Source of the DNA: Paraphaeosphaeria minitans
Lineage: Eukaryota > Ascomycota > Dothideomycetes > Pleosporales > Didymosphaeriaceae
Direction of reading: 5' to 3'
Length of the DNA stretch: 64,000 nt
Assembly (NCBI GenBank): GCA_015832175.1
Contig: WJXW01000001.1
Location: 2,604,001 to 2,668,000, forward strand
Under the pieces are notes generated by a model. That model worked only from the letters and a program-made list of their open reading frames with translations, did not search any database and had not been told where the DNA came from. Within the stretch, counting starts at the first letter, position 1; each line of letters begins with the position of its first letter. The position numbers and the translations under genes are program-made. Positions 19,439-33,656 of this stretch are shown piece by piece.

Positions 19439-20465
19439 CTATCCCCTCCCCCGGAACTGCTCAGCAACCGCATCGCCCAGCGTCCGCCTCGGCCTTGCCT
19501 GCCCCTGTTGCGTCTCTCCAGCAAGTATGCCCGTCGCCAGTCCACCTCCCGCACCCTCTCTCTCCCGCTCAGCATCCAGCCTTGCCCTCAGTCCCTCAAA
19601 CCCCCTCTTCTTCTCCTCGCCCACTATCCACCCCGGCACACGCCAGCTACTGGCATACGGCAGCACGTCCCGCCTGTACGCCGTTCCGATTGCCCAACCA
19701 ACGGCCGCGCCCAGTAAGGACCCCGGGAACTGCGACAACGCGAGCTGCAGGGGCGGGAGATATGTCGTTGCCTTTGAAGTGAAGGTGATGGATTTCGCCC
19801 AAATGCTTGTAGCCGTCTGCGCGGCGTTTGGCAACGAGGACGAGGCAGCGGGCGGTGCGGATGAGTAGGGAGCGATCTTGTAGCGGTATGTGTAGGGTAT
19901 TGCGGCGTAGTAGTTCGCGAGGAGGGCGAAGATGATTGGGGTTGGGCCGGCGGGGAGGAAGTTGAGGTGGCCAAAGGTAAGCGGGCGGAGGATGAAGGTG
20001 AGTATGAACGGGGGAAGGAGGGTCGTGTAGGGGAGGGTTGCGAGGAGGAAGGACTGTGGGTGGATGTCAGCATGCGCGTCAAGCAGTCAAAAGGAGGATA
20101 AAAACGTACGGCGAACTTGCGGCTACCCCAGAGTCGCTCGATGACGCGCAGATTGTAGAGGCTGACCGCTGCGAATAGCACCTCGGTGGAGTTGGTGAAG
20201 CATATCTGTAGCGCTCGTTAGCCCTCCAATCCAGACGGGGCCCTGTTGCTGTGCCTTCTGTAGCACTGAACAAGCTCCTGTGCACTCTGCAACACACCTG
20301 CCATGTCAAGAATCTCCAGAACTGTCCATACTTCCAGATGTGCGGCACAACCTGGATGTGTATGTAGTACCGCGTGTCGGTCAAGCTCGCAACCAGGGCG
20401 CCGATGACGAGGCCGAAGACGAGGAACTGCGACACAGGCGCATTCGTAAAGCCCGACGTGATCAT
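19439..20465 (-). CDS. dsc2: Rhomboid-like multi-pass ER protein, DSC E3 ligase subunit 2 (DscB) type
   Basis: Exons 20465-20298, 20205-20110 and 20053-19439 give 879 nt, 292 aa; introns of 92 and 56 nt, all phase 0. Seen: [20 protein letters not shown] start; [16 protein letters not shown]; then [20 protein letters not shown] and [12 protein letters not shown], which match rhomboid/derlin-like proteins (GSRKF); more hydrophobic segments ([53 protein letters not shown]); a charged C-terminus ending [16 protein letters not shown]. No rhomboid Ser-His dyad is visible, so it should be an inactive pseudoprotease. Known for the family: Dsc2/DscB belongs to the Golgi/ER DSC ubiquitin ligase complex that activates SREBP in fungi and matters for hypoxia and azole tolerance. 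I see no clear C-terminal UBA domain, as is described for yeast Dsc2, so another rhomboid-fold family is possible. Confidence 0.65.
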
Positions 20466-20946
20466 GGTGACTGTAGTTCAACCTTCATGACGGGGCGCAG
20501 CCCAAGGAGGGAGTGAAGTGTTCGCGGGAGAAAGGCGGGAGACGACGTGGGATGCTATTGTCCGAGGCATACTCGGAGGTGCCACAGTGGAGCGGAGCTT
20601 TGTGCAATGTGGCATGGACTCAAGGGAAGCACGTGCGGGATGTCATCACGAATTGACTACCCAGAAGTGGGGCGCAACCATGAACCTCAACCCTCGCTGG
20701 ATGATTGTCAAATGTTTGCATGGCTATGGTCCATTTTGAAAAGCCGCCGTACGCAACAGTTGCGCATGCTGCGGGACCAATTGCCCTCGCTTGTCCCTGT
20801 GGTGTCCTGTCATCCGCGTCCTTGAGGAGCCCATCTTTTCTGACAACACCGTATCAAAAGTCCTCCCAATCATACCGAACACCAAAATTAAAGCAATCTG
20901 GAAGGTACATAGGCAAGAAAAAAAAAGCCCTATAATAAAACCGAGT
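20466..20946. other. Intergenic region, tandem minus-strand genes
   Basis: About 480 bp between the coiled-coil gene (3' end at 20947) and the rhomboid-like gene (start 20465). It includes an A-rich stretch ending ...agaaaaaaaaagccctataataaaa on the plus strand near the 3' end of the coiled-coil gene. No gene seen. Confidence 0.5.
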
Positions 20947-22614
20947 CTACCGACGCCGGCCCAATGACCGCGTCTTCTCGACGAACGCATCCTCATCCTC
21001 GGCAGGATTGAACAGAAAGTTTGCCTCCGTATACGGACCCGTCCGTTGGCCACTCCTAGCCCCTGTATCTGGTGCATCTGCGCGGTCATTGGTACCCCAA
21101 GCGCTGATCTGATTATACCAAGGGCCGCGATAATCCGCCAGTAGCTCAGTGGTTCGATCGTCAGACGCAACGGAACATGGAACCTCCCATGTCGTTTCCG
21201 TACCTGCATCCGACTGCTCTTCGAGCGTGCACTGCGTCCTGAGCTGTTCATCCGAGTACGAAGTATGAGCAGTGCGGCTGCTGTGACGCGCAGGGGCTTC
21301 CGGCCCGCGCGACTGTTTGGTCTTGCTGGCCAGAGGGCTGGGGCTGGTGCTTGACCTCTGTGAATGTGGCCGGGAGTGCCGCGATGTGTCTAAGCTTAAG
21401 CCATTCTGAGCTTGTACTCGTAGACTGCCGGTAGGTGTCTGAGGTGCGCTTCCGGACTGAGAAGGGAGAGCATACGGATCATATGCCAAAGCGGGAGACA
21501 ACGTTGTTCGCAGAGACCCTACTCGCCGGGGTGTGCGATGTGGTTCCGAGGCAACTGTTTGCTGTCGGTACGCTTCAGGGATCTGTGGAACTTGCGGCAC
21601 AGCTTCTGTCTTCTTCTTCTTCTGTGACCTTAACGATGCATTCGATAACCGTCGCGAAAGATCCTTAGTCGATCTCTGGGTCTCTTTCTTCATGTTGATG
21701 AACTTCTTAGCCCGATCGGAAACGAATATCATAGACTCAGGACTCGGTTTTTCGTGTGGCGAAGCAGGCATGCTGTAGTAGTCCGAATCATTGTAGCTCG
21801 TGGAAGGGCGAGAGTCATAGATCGAGTGGACATGGGCAGGGTAATATGGTTGCTCGTTTGCATTTGCTCTCGTGTCTTGTCTGGCGTCAGTTTGCGCCTT
21901 GGTCGCTCGTGCCTTCCGTTGTGCAATCTCCTCCGCCATGGCAGCTTTCTCCATCTCCAAACCAAGAATGAGCCCTGCAGCTTCCTCCAAAGCTTCTTCC
22001 CTCTTTCCCATTTCTGCCACAGTCTCCTCTGAGATCTTCGTGATTTCCTGGTTTTCTTCGTGAAGATCGGCCATTTCCTTGTCCATAGTTTGCATTCCAA
22101 GTAAGAGCTTATTGTTCACATCTCGTAAGTCGGCAACCTGTGCTACGTAGGGTTCCAACTCCTTGATGCGCTCCCTGTACTCATCGATTTCGTCTTGGAG
22201 CTTGTTGTGTTGATCACCCAGGGCCTGGAGTCGTAGCTTCAAGTCCATCTGGACCTTTCTGAGGGACTCGTTCTCCGTCTGCAGCTCGCGCTGGGTGTGC
22301 ATTCGTGGCAAGGCGCCTTCGCTTGGCCGTCTGGGTCGGCGCACAGGTATTGCCTTCGTACTATCTTCCTCGTCCTTTGCATTATTCAGCCATGGATCAG
22401 ATGCGACGTTTTTTAGCGTCTGAGACTGTGCACTTCTCGAGTCGGTGGGTGCCGGACTAGGTGTCACATGGGCGGCCCTTTTCGCTTCCAGCGCATGCCG
22501 AAGAAGTTCAGACTTGGGCTCAGCAAAGGAATCGGTGCGGATGCGTGAGGGAGGCGTGGCGACAGGCGTGTGTGGCAGGCTGGCGCGCCCAGGTGGGCGA
22601 TTCGGTGCACTCAT
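20947..22614 (-). CDS. Coiled-coil protein of unknown function, 555 aa
   Basis: Single uninterrupted frame from ATG at 22614. Seen: a disordered Pro/Arg-rich N-terminus (MSAPNRPPGRASLPHTP) with SDPWLNN at about residue 71; a strong heptad-rich coiled coil at about residues 107-240 (ELQTENESLRKVQMDLKLRL; LQDEIDEYRERIKELEPYV; EEIAQRKARATKAQ); a basic motif SDRAKKFINMKKETQRSTKD at about residue 300; then a Ser/Pro/Arg-rich C-terminal half ending TRSLGRRR. The pattern of disordered ends around a central coiled coil with a basic conserved motif resembles fungal spindle-pole or microtubule-organising proteins, but I cannot name a family with confidence. Expected to be cytosolic or nuclear, with no TM segment or signal. 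Confidence 0.75.
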   Translation of the reverse strand: MSAPNRPPGRASLPHTPVATPPSRIRTDSFAEPKSELLRHALEAKRAAHVTPSPAPTDSRSAQSQTLKNVASDPWLNNAKDEEDSTKAIPVRRPRRPSEGALPRMHTQRELQTENESLRKVQMDLKLRLQALGDQHNKLQDEIDEYRERIKELEPYVAQVADLRDVNNKLLLGMQTMDKEMADLHEENQEITKISEETVAEMGKREEALEEAAGLILGLEMEKAAMAEEIAQRKARATKAQTDARQDTRANANEQPYYPAHVHSIYDSRPSTSYNDSDYYSMPASPHEKPSPESMIFVSDRAKKFINMKKETQRSTKDLSRRLSNASLRSQKKKKTEAVPQVPQIPEAYRQQTVASEPHRTPRRVGSLRTTLSPALAYDPYALPSQSGSAPQTPTGSLRVQAQNGLSLDTSRHSRPHSQRSSTSPSPLASKTKQSRGPEAPARHSSRTAHTSYSDEQLRTQCTLEEQSDAGTETTWEVPCSVASDDRTTELLADYRGPWYNQISAWGTNDRADAPDTGARSGQRTGPYTEANFLFNPAEDEDAFVEKTRSLGRRR

Positions 22615-23955
22615 TATGTGAAATGTCTTGATTATACTTTGTGGTCTTGTACGGCGGCCTGGTGAGACTGTTTATAACTTGTCTCGTGGTGGGCAGGCTT
22701 TGTGTTGAACAATGTCTTTGTCCCAGAACAGTAGGATCCTACGTCAGTGGACTTGTTCTACTGCGCTGCAGTAAGATATGGGCTCGAGACGGTCGTGCGA
22801 TAGGGGTGGATCGAGAAGGTAAAGTTGGGCAGCCGAGTATAGACCGAGCAGCGTGGCAGGTAAAAGGAGCGGCGTGGGTGGGCGGTATAGGCTCGTTGAA
22901 ATTGAGGCTCTCACAGGCAGCAGTGCTCCGTGGTTCGAGTGTAGGTGTCGGTGGTAGAGTCGCGTGCGAAGTGAGGCGCAAAGTCGCTGGACAAAGGCTC
23001 GGAAGAGTCGTCTTTCGGCTCCATACTGTGCTTGTGTGGCGGTCGCAGTGAGAAAGGTGGGCGCAGAAGATGTTCCGGTGGGAAGACGGTCTTGGTGGAA
23101 GTGAACCGCTTCGCTCTCATTCCATGGTTCCTGTGACAAGACAATGCCGGTACCTACAGCAACGCCTCAACAACGCTTTCCCACCCAAAGAATTCTGCGC
23201 GACCGCCCACAGACCCAGCGACGTAAAGAATGCGACGATGCGGCGTAGAGAGGATGGGTCTCACTAGGTAGGGAGCTGGAGGGCACGGGATTTTGGGGCG
23301 CACACCTGCTCTGGCCGCAGTGGTGGCCATCATTCTGGGCGGCTGGGACAGCCATGTAGCGGCACGCGAACAATGAAGCCACGACCCGCGACAACGGTTC
23401 CTCAGGGCGCGCGACCCCTTTGGTGGAGGAGTGCAGACGCCATTGGTCCCGACAGCGTGATTCGCTGGGATTGCCGCATGCAACCCCGGACAGATGTGCT
23501 CATGAACCTTCGTCACGCTTAGCCTCGAGTCTCGACGAACATGATGAGAAGGAGAGATATGTAGCCATGATAGTAAGCCCCTGATATGCCTTTCCTCACG
23601 TCACCGACCTCAAAGTCATGCGCCGACTGCCGTGCAATTCCATACATCGTCCACACACACAACCTCGCAGCAGCTGATCCCCTGCGCCTTACCGAACCTT
23701 ACACAAGGCCTCTGTACAACATTGATCTAACGATGCCTCCCGACTGCTCAGACCCGCAGCGGTGAAGCATGGTATTGCAAGCACTAAATCTACCTGCAAC
23801 TGCGCAGCCGATCGCACCGCATCCCCAGCTGCTGGGTCTGATGTAGGGCTCCTACGCCCAGGTTTTGCTGGTCACCAGGAAAGGACCACTGCGGTGCCAC
23901 CTGTAGAACGTATTCTGGACATCCCGCGACGCAACATGCCATGACACGGCACGAC
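22615..23955. other. Intergenic region, no gene recognised
   Basis: About 1.3 kb between two minus-strand genes. Overlapping ORFs of 65-135 codons occur on both strands without recognisable content. It presumably holds the coiled-coil gene promoter and the erg27 3' UTR. Confidence 0.5.
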
Positions 23956-25326
23956 CTAGTCCATGCGGACCCCCACGCCGGCCTCGTCCAGCCGCCTCTC
24001 CCAGTCCACCCTCATCCGCTCCAGCTCTGCCCAGCACTGCTCCCCGTCGTGTACAAATTTCTCTTTCGACTGCGGTGTCAAAGCCTTTGCGTGCGGACTG
24101 CGCCCGAACTTGCGTGGTGTCTCTCCAATCTCGCCGCCCCATCCCCAGCCCTCCACCTCCGTCCTTTCCACCCGCTCGTTGCCCCACACATCGATCGCAC
24201 TGCCCCACTTGCCCACCCCCTCGCGCTGCTCCATTGTGTCTAGTGTGCTCTGCTTCGCAAGCGCCAGCCAGACCGCAGCCACGGCGCCCTTGTCCACCGT
24301 CACAACGTGCCATTGACTGCCCAGCCAGCGGCTGATGTAGCACACCAGTCTCCATGCGACGTCGAGGACGAAGATGAGTGGCATGATGGGTGTGTGTGTG
24401 ATGCCCGGGTGGGAGAGGTATATGCGGGGCTTGGTGGTCTTTTCCGAAGGTTGCTCGTAGCCAAGGTATTTGTTGACGTGGGTTTGCGTTGAGGGGAGGA
24501 CGGAGGTCATCGCCATGAGATCGGTCAGTCGCTTCGACGACTCGTATGCCTCTGTCTGCATTATACATTGTATGTCCTGCATGTTGAACGTATGTTCGTA
24601 AGCCTCAAGGCTGCTCGTCCAAATCAGCCTACCCGGTGCCTGCTCGCTCTGGGATCGTTTCGCTAGCAGCGGTGCGAGATAGTGGCCTAGCAAGTAGTGT
24701 CCAAAGAAGTTGGCGCAGAAGACCTCTCCCAGAGGCGGCTCTTCCCTCTTGCTAACATCGGTTGCGGGTGGGAGCTGCGGTTTGGTGGTCCAGCCCACGG
24801 CGGAGAGCTTGTAGGTCGGCCACGTCGTGCCCGTCTTCCAGCTTGTTAGGATTGCCTTGAAGGCCAGCGGCCAATTGATTCCCGTCCATCCACCTATTCC
24901 CGCATTGCATATGACCACGTCGAGCTTCGGCACCGTGTCGCGCAGCCTCTTGCTGAGCTGCTGCACAGAAACCAGGCTCAGGAGGTCAAGCCTCTCTTGC
25001 CGCAGGACTACGCGTTGCTGCAGCACCCGCGACACGCCCGGTAGCTTCTTCTCTGCCTTGCGACATGTTTTGCGCAGCTGCTCTTTCAAAGCTGTAATGG
25101 TCGCGTCGCCTTTGCGCTGGTTGCGTGTTGTGATGATAAGAACGAGGGTTTCGTCTTGGGGCCGCGTCGGCAGAAATTCGTCGATCAGACGGGCAGCGAT
25201 TCCGAGGCCGAGACCGCTGCAATAATGTCAATTGGTGCCTAGACAGTGACCTGGAAAACTAGCTTGCCTGTTAGCGCCCGTGACCAGGACGTAGAAAGCA
25301 TTGTCGGGCGTTAGCATCTGGGACAT
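23956..25326 (-). CDS. erg27: 3-keto sterol reductase (SDR family), ergosterol pathway
   Basis: Exons 25326-25268 and 25216-23956, 439 aa. The 51-nt intron 25217-25267 begins GC (AG|GCAAGC) and ends TTGCAG. No GT donor restores the frame, while the GC-AG splice exactly rebuilds the nucleotide-binding motif. Seen: TGANSGLG at residues 16-23 (TGxxxGxG), CNAG at about 123-126, a Ser in IWTSSLEAYE at about 221, and the catalytic pair Y244/K248 in AYESSKRL; long Erg27-type insert; hydrophobic stretch LIFVLDVAWRLVCYISRWLG that may sit on the membrane; C-terminal WGWGGEIGETPRKFGRSPHA. Known for the family: Erg27 reduces the 3-keto sterol during C-4 demethylation, with NADPH, in a complex with Erg25/Erg26/Erg28 on the ER. 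It is the target of the fungicide fenhexamid. Confidence 0.92.
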
Positions 25327-25368
25327 GGTGCGGACTGGAGGGGAAAGAAAGTCGGTCGGTCATTCGTT

Positions 25369-25378
25369 GCCGTACGGC
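25369..25378. promoter_or_regulatory. Perfect 10-bp palindrome upstream of erg27
   Basis: gccgtacggc, 43-52 bp upstream of the erg27 ATG, contains CCG and CGG triplets separated by TA. This is the form bound by many fungal Zn2Cys6 regulators, so it is a candidate operator. Chance occurrence is possible. Confidence 0.3.
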
Positions 25379-25429
25379 GAAGTGCATGTAGCTGAGCCGA
25401 ACAGAGGCCACCACTTAACTAAGCAATCT

Positions 25430-25670
25430 TCTAGTGTGCTAGCTAGCCAAGACATTTTGTAGTACGGTAAGATATATACTAGTCTACAAGAGTAAGGATT
25501 AGGAGTCTTAGAAGGTATAGAATATAAACGCCTGGTAAGTAAGTAATTTGGTAACTTAAATACGTAATAAATAATGTATAGTAATCAATGAAATTTGAAA
25601 AAAAATTCCGTAGCTGTTTCAGTCAGTTTTAAAGAGTTGAATATTGGATTAATTATACTAGCGGCAGGTA
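25430..25670. other. AT-rich island, possible RIP-decayed repeat remnant
   Basis: The tract is dominated by TA-containing steps, such as gatatatactagtctac, taatttggtaacttaaatac, aataaataatgtatag and gaaaaaaaattcc. Repeat-induced point mutation in Pezizomycotina leaves TpA-rich DNA, so a mutated transposon fragment is a reasonable reading. No coding trace is left to identify it. Confidence 0.4.
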
Positions 25671-28600
25671 GGCTTAGCCAGGTTGGGGATGCTAACTAAA
25701 GTCAAGGAATCAGGGTGACCGTTGATCTGAATCCTGGGGTATGACGGATTGTTTCAAGCTTTGATCAGAGGGCCCTCCGCAGCCAACAACGCGTTTTTTT
25801 CTGCATGCTACTGTGTTGAAGCAGTATCAATAGTCTCGAGTGATATCTCGCATTGCCTTCCAGCTCTCCACGATGTGTAGGCAAACTCTCGGACTGAGTT
25901 GAGCAAAGCTATCCTTGCCATGTTATCCACAGATAGAAGAGCATATCCACGTCACGTAATTTTGAGGGCGACCCAGAAAACACAAGGTGGCTAAAAGCTG
26001 GAGTAAACAGGCCATAAGAACGAGATACGCGAGGGCTGTAGTAGTTTTGCGTAGGCTGCCAATACCTAAGCCGATATCTTCCGGCTTCTGATTACTCGGC
26101 TTAAGGTTGGAGATGTTGCAAGATCAAGCTGGGCTATTTGAGTTCAGCTACTGTCTGTCCGCTGTAGATGACAGCGCTCGGCCCGAGCCGTGGCCCTACT
26201 CGTGATCATTCGACGACAGTAAAGTTCCGTCGAGGAGTCTGTAGCCATCTTTCGCCCTCCTACAACTGGACGCCGATAAGCCAAACTTTACCTACTCGCC
26301 AACCAGCCGTCGTCAAACCGGGTAAAGGTCGTAGTATGATACTTATATCACCCAGGCTATGCCGATGCATGCAAGACGAAATTGCCGGCGTGATCGAGCA
26401 GTAGTATCAAGCAGGTGTGAGGCGCCTGTATGCGCGGAAGGGGCTTAAGACTGGTTTGAGAACGCGTCTCCAACCATGAGTGTGTCGTCGGATCTGCGTG
26501 TGATCCTTGTTGCAGGCCGGAACGGCCAATTGGCCCTTGCAAATGGTAACCGAGTCTGGTCGATGATCGATCCTTGACATCGGCCTCGCATGGCTTTACG
26601 GCAAGTCCGTGCTGCGCACGTTGCCTCGTAAGATTCTGTGTGTGGGCCTGTTCTCCGCAGCCAAGGATGCGGTCGAGTTGCTCATTGTCCTCCAGTGCAG
26701 AAAACCCTGCCTAGATGACATGACAACCCAGGCTAAACTCCCTATAGACAACTGAACATTATATTTACCGACGCTGTGGAGCTGATCAATGAACTCCTGA
26801 CCATGCTGGACTAGACGGTCGCTGGCGATGCGGTAAACATATTGCTGCCGTGGTACCGCACGGCTCGAATAAGTGGACAGGGTCTTTCGATCGGATGACT
26901 TGGAGCTGACGTCGTGCGGGTAAACGGACTGCTCGCTTGATCCGTGTTGACTCCGTCACTGCACGAAATTACCAGTCTTCGGATCCCTCGGCGGTCATTC
27001 CAATCGCTCGAGACCGCGTATTCATTCTCGTTTGACAGTCGGGTCTTCTGGGATTGCAGCTGGTGCCAGAAATTTGTGGCAGGGTCCAGGTATCTCCGAC
27101 AGAAAGTGTGGATAACCCTGTCATGTAGCTAAAAGGCATCGTCACTCCTTTGCTCCTTGGTCTGAGCGGTGTGACTGACCTGCAGATGGGTTGACTTTGT
27201 GTCGACCATGATGGTAAGCTGTAAATGGATACTCGCGATAGTCAGCTGGTAGTGCGGTGATCGAAAGTGGGTCAAGAGGAGCATACCGGCAATTTTCACC
27301 TGCCGAACCCAAGGAGCAGGGACGCTGCTCCATGGAACTTGTCCCGCTACCAGCCGCAATCCTCCGCAGCACAACATCAAGCCAAAGCTCTGTACTATTG
27401 TGTACTGTAACATTTGCATCCGCTTCGAAGTCTCACCGACGTCCGTCCCACAACAAGTGGGACCGGAGCCTACAACGTGGTAACATGGACCCAGTTAGGT
27501 AAGTAGTCAGGTGGGGCCGATATCCCTTGTATTGTTTGAAACCCAGGGGAAGGTACTCAGAGTTTCTGGATAATTCTCAGATTGTAGAGTAGCTCCGACT
27601 CGAGGGCATGCGCATATGTCATAGGTCGCTGAGGAAAGGGCTGCAGAGATCTCCGTTCGCAGATAACAGGCATGAAACGGTCAGTTTGCTGCACGCAACA
27701 CCAAGCCACGCATCCCCCCTGGTCTTTCAAAGCACAGTGTATGACGTGAACGACATGCCTCTATCTGTTGGCCATGCAGTCGCTATTTGAAGAAGTACCG
27801 CACCGCTATGGCGCAGTGCGGTCACATCGCTGCATTCGCGCGACATGTAGGTAAAGTTGTGGAAGACTGGAAATATCCATGCCTCTGACTCCTCTGCCCT
27901 GCCTTCGGTTAAGACTTGAACATGGGATGCGGTGAGCATCGGAAGGATCGGGCGAGACCGAGTCGATGATTGAGGGTAATACTTACCGGTTGCGCGCCTG
28001 GATTTTGCGCGCACGAAGGCATTCGTGACCGAGTAGCAGTTCTGGTTGGCGAGCGGATGCGAGAGTGGATTGCAGGATTGCGTGACCCTTAAGACTCGAG
28101 GAATCGTGTAACGTTCTGGAAACCGACTAGGCCGTCCTGCCAGCTCATGGAAATATGTTACGTGGAGAAATATTTTCAGTGAATTGTATCATGCCGGGCG
28201 GTGTTTTTGTGTTGCTCTTGTGAGGTCATGGTTGAGGTTCCGCTGGGGACACAGGATATGCAGTGTCGGGAGCAACAGCAGCATCTGCAACGAACCGTAA
28301 TTTCGACTACATGAGGGCGCCCAGCGCATGGCATTCTGGACCGTTGGCCGTCGTACGTCAAACTTCATCGGCGGAGTTGATGCCGTAGGGTTTGGACCGT
28401 CCGGTGAGCGCGATGCAATGTGTAGGTACCGGTGACGCAGGATCGTGGTACTTACACTGCTATGAGGACCGACCCGCCCTCACAGACACGCAATGTCAGA
28501 TTGCTGGCTGGAACCGGGTACGACCGCGTGTATTTCGCTGTTACCGCCCTTCTGTGGTTGTTGTGCGCTGGGAGCAGCCGAGAGACGAGGTCACCTAAAG

Positions 28601-28851
28601 CTGCAGGAACCATGCGTCGTGCAGCAGCATGGGGCCAGTGACAACGCGCCCCGAAAACGGCCGCACATTAGCGAATCATTGATGGCGTCAACGGGTAACG
28701 CATGCCAGATGTAGGGCAACGTAAGATGCATGATACAGAACGTAAACCTGAGTCCGAAACGACGACGAAACATTGTGGTACATTTGACTATGAGAACAAG
28801 ATGAAGGTTCTTGCCAGTGGGGTATTGTGCACATTTCCGTGCCGTACCTAT

Positions 28852-28923
28852 CCAGTGCGCCTTGCCGAGAAACCACCCGTGCGTTTTGCTGAGAAACCAC
28901 CAGTGCGCCTTGCTGAAAAACCA
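28852..28923. repeat. 24-bp tandem repeat, three copies
   Basis: Units at 28852-28875, 28876-28899 and 28900-28923, each of the form ccagtgcgccttgc + cgagaaacca with few substitutions. The plus strand encodes PVRLAEKP, PVRFAEKP, PVRLAEKP in an ORF from ATG 28702 to 29115. The minus strand encodes repeated GFSARRTG/GFSAKRTG at the end of an ORF from ATG 29363 to 28848. Neither ORF has a recognisable family. Confidence 0.9.
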
Positions 28924-30978
28924 GATGTGGGTATCGAGAAACAATTCGAAAGTGGAGTTTGCGTGTCATCGGCGCCTGCCTGTAGAGCCCTTGCAATCGC
29001 CTTCTGTCTGTCAGCTAGCTGGCAATTCAAACGAACAAGCCGAGCAAACGAACCACAATTCTCGTCGAGTCTATATTCACTGAGACACGAGTCAGTTCGG
29101 TCCTTCAACATGTAGATATTGGTTGCCCTACACTGCCACAACGTTGGGTTGGCATCTTCTCTGCGTCTCTTGATATTTGGTACACCAAGCGCGGACAGTA
29201 TAGCGGAGGTGAGAGCACTTGTAGTGTACTTGGGTGTAATCGCACATGCCGAAGAGGGAGACTGCAAAGTGTATTGGCCGAAGGATATATAGGGAAGGAG
29301 GACCGTGTTGAGCTCAAGGTCGTGAGTTGTCGTCGTCTTCAAAACGATGGAATTGATAGGCATAAGAGCGCGTCGGACCGTCCCATGTTATAGTCAAGAC
29401 GGGCGGAACCGTGTCGCAATGCAAGCCGACCCGTGCTATTGGACCCTCGAGCAGTCTGTCACGATGCAGACAATCGTTTAGCCCTGGTATTGCGGAGTCG
29501 TCGCGTCCGACTGGTCCAAGCCTGCCAGCTGGACAGAATCCTTCTGGTTTTGGTGGCATGCTTGAATGACAAGATCACAGACTGCAAGGGGCCACGGCAC
29601 TACGGTGCTTGCGCGTAAGATAAGAGAGTGAAGTAATGACCAGGAACATCGGACAGGGTGCAGGTCGTCGCGGAGAGCGGTTAGGGAAGCGGATGGTGCA
29701 AGTAGCTCGCCTCGCTACTAGCTCCCCAACAAGCCTACCTACCTACAGTACCCGCCTCGTGAGCGGGCGGATCTGCTGCCATGGTTCCACCTTGGATGCA
29801 GGAAAACGCCTGTGGGACGGTGTCGTCGTAGGTAGACTAGCGGGGTGAGGCTCTGCCCGGACATGACTCGTTCAGCAGGTAGGTAGTCTACCGTAAGTCG
29901 CATCGCTGGTTAAGACGGGTGCTAACTCCATCACTAGTCATGCTCGAGTCACTTCAGCGATGCTCTCTGAAGCGTGAGGGCGACTATGTGCTTACGCCAA
30001 ATCTGGTACATGCGCATGGCCGTCTTTGCGGCCAACGGCATTGCTATTAAAGCCCTGGGCTATGTTTCTTACCTACTACCCTGCTCGCTTGGGATCGCTT
30101 CATGTCGGGGTAGCCATTTTTATTCTGCGATATTGGAAAAGGCGTCTCGGCCTCGTGGGCTGGCGAGCTCGCATGCGCAGGACAGCAGGCATGGCTAGCC
30201 GTTACCAAGCTTTTGGGATACCCGTCGCAGTAGAAAAACATGGTTTGATGCCACAGGTGGACGGCATGAACCCCGGTGAACCACCTCACGCCAACGGTAT
30301 AGCGCCATGTCTTCGTTGCGTTGCATGAAAAAGCCGGGAACGGTACGCTTGCTTTGGCATGTTATGTCGACGGAGCACGCTTTCCGGTCGGCATTGGGTC
30401 TCCATCAACTTTGGCTGGAACCATTGGCCCAGAGAATTACCATCATCAGGGCTCTCCTTGTCTTAGCACCTGGAAGTCTTGCGCTCTGTCGTGCCTATTC
30501 GAGACTGCGGACCTCCCTCAATCGTCCCTAAGGAGTCAGTAATGGACCGAAACTTCAGCCTGTGAGTGATATACGATATTACGGCAAGGATACCTACCCG
30601 ACAGTGCCGTTAGATCGCTCGTCTTGTCACTCTTTCCCGCCACCCCGACCCCGCACCAGGACGTCGTGGACCCACCCCGGACAGGTATAGTATTTGAACT
30701 CTACGGCCTATATAACGGTTCCCTGGACGCGAACAGGACATGGGTAAGCTGCCTCGGTAGATAACCCGCGCAAGCGTGCGGCGGCTCATCGGGTCATTCG
30801 TTGCCAGCCACGCATACAGTTGCGTGTCTTCTGGCGGCAACATCACTTCTCAACCACGTCAGGAAATGGTATCCTTGGGAAGGCCGTAGTGCTCTCGGAT
30901 GGCGCGAGGGACAAGTAGGGGGCAAATGAAGATGCAAAAAGCCGATTGAGGGTATAACAAAGTTCATTATGCGGTAAA

Positions 30979-33656
<2,678 letters not shown>

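Larger units (their letters stand above)
25327..30978. other. Gene-poor 5.6-kb region with AT-rich island
   Basis: No supported gene lies between erg27 and gut1, far longer than other gaps here. At 25430-25670 the sequence turns visibly AT-rich (for example aatacgtaataaataatgta), unlike the neighbouring genes. The rest has near-normal composition but only short, mutually contradictory ORFs. It contains the 24-bp tandem repeat at 28852-28923 and dispersed acctacctac / gtaggtag motifs at 29735-29900. I could not find a transposase, reverse transcriptase or terminal repeats. The island looks like decayed repeat DNA (inference). Confidence 0.55.
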
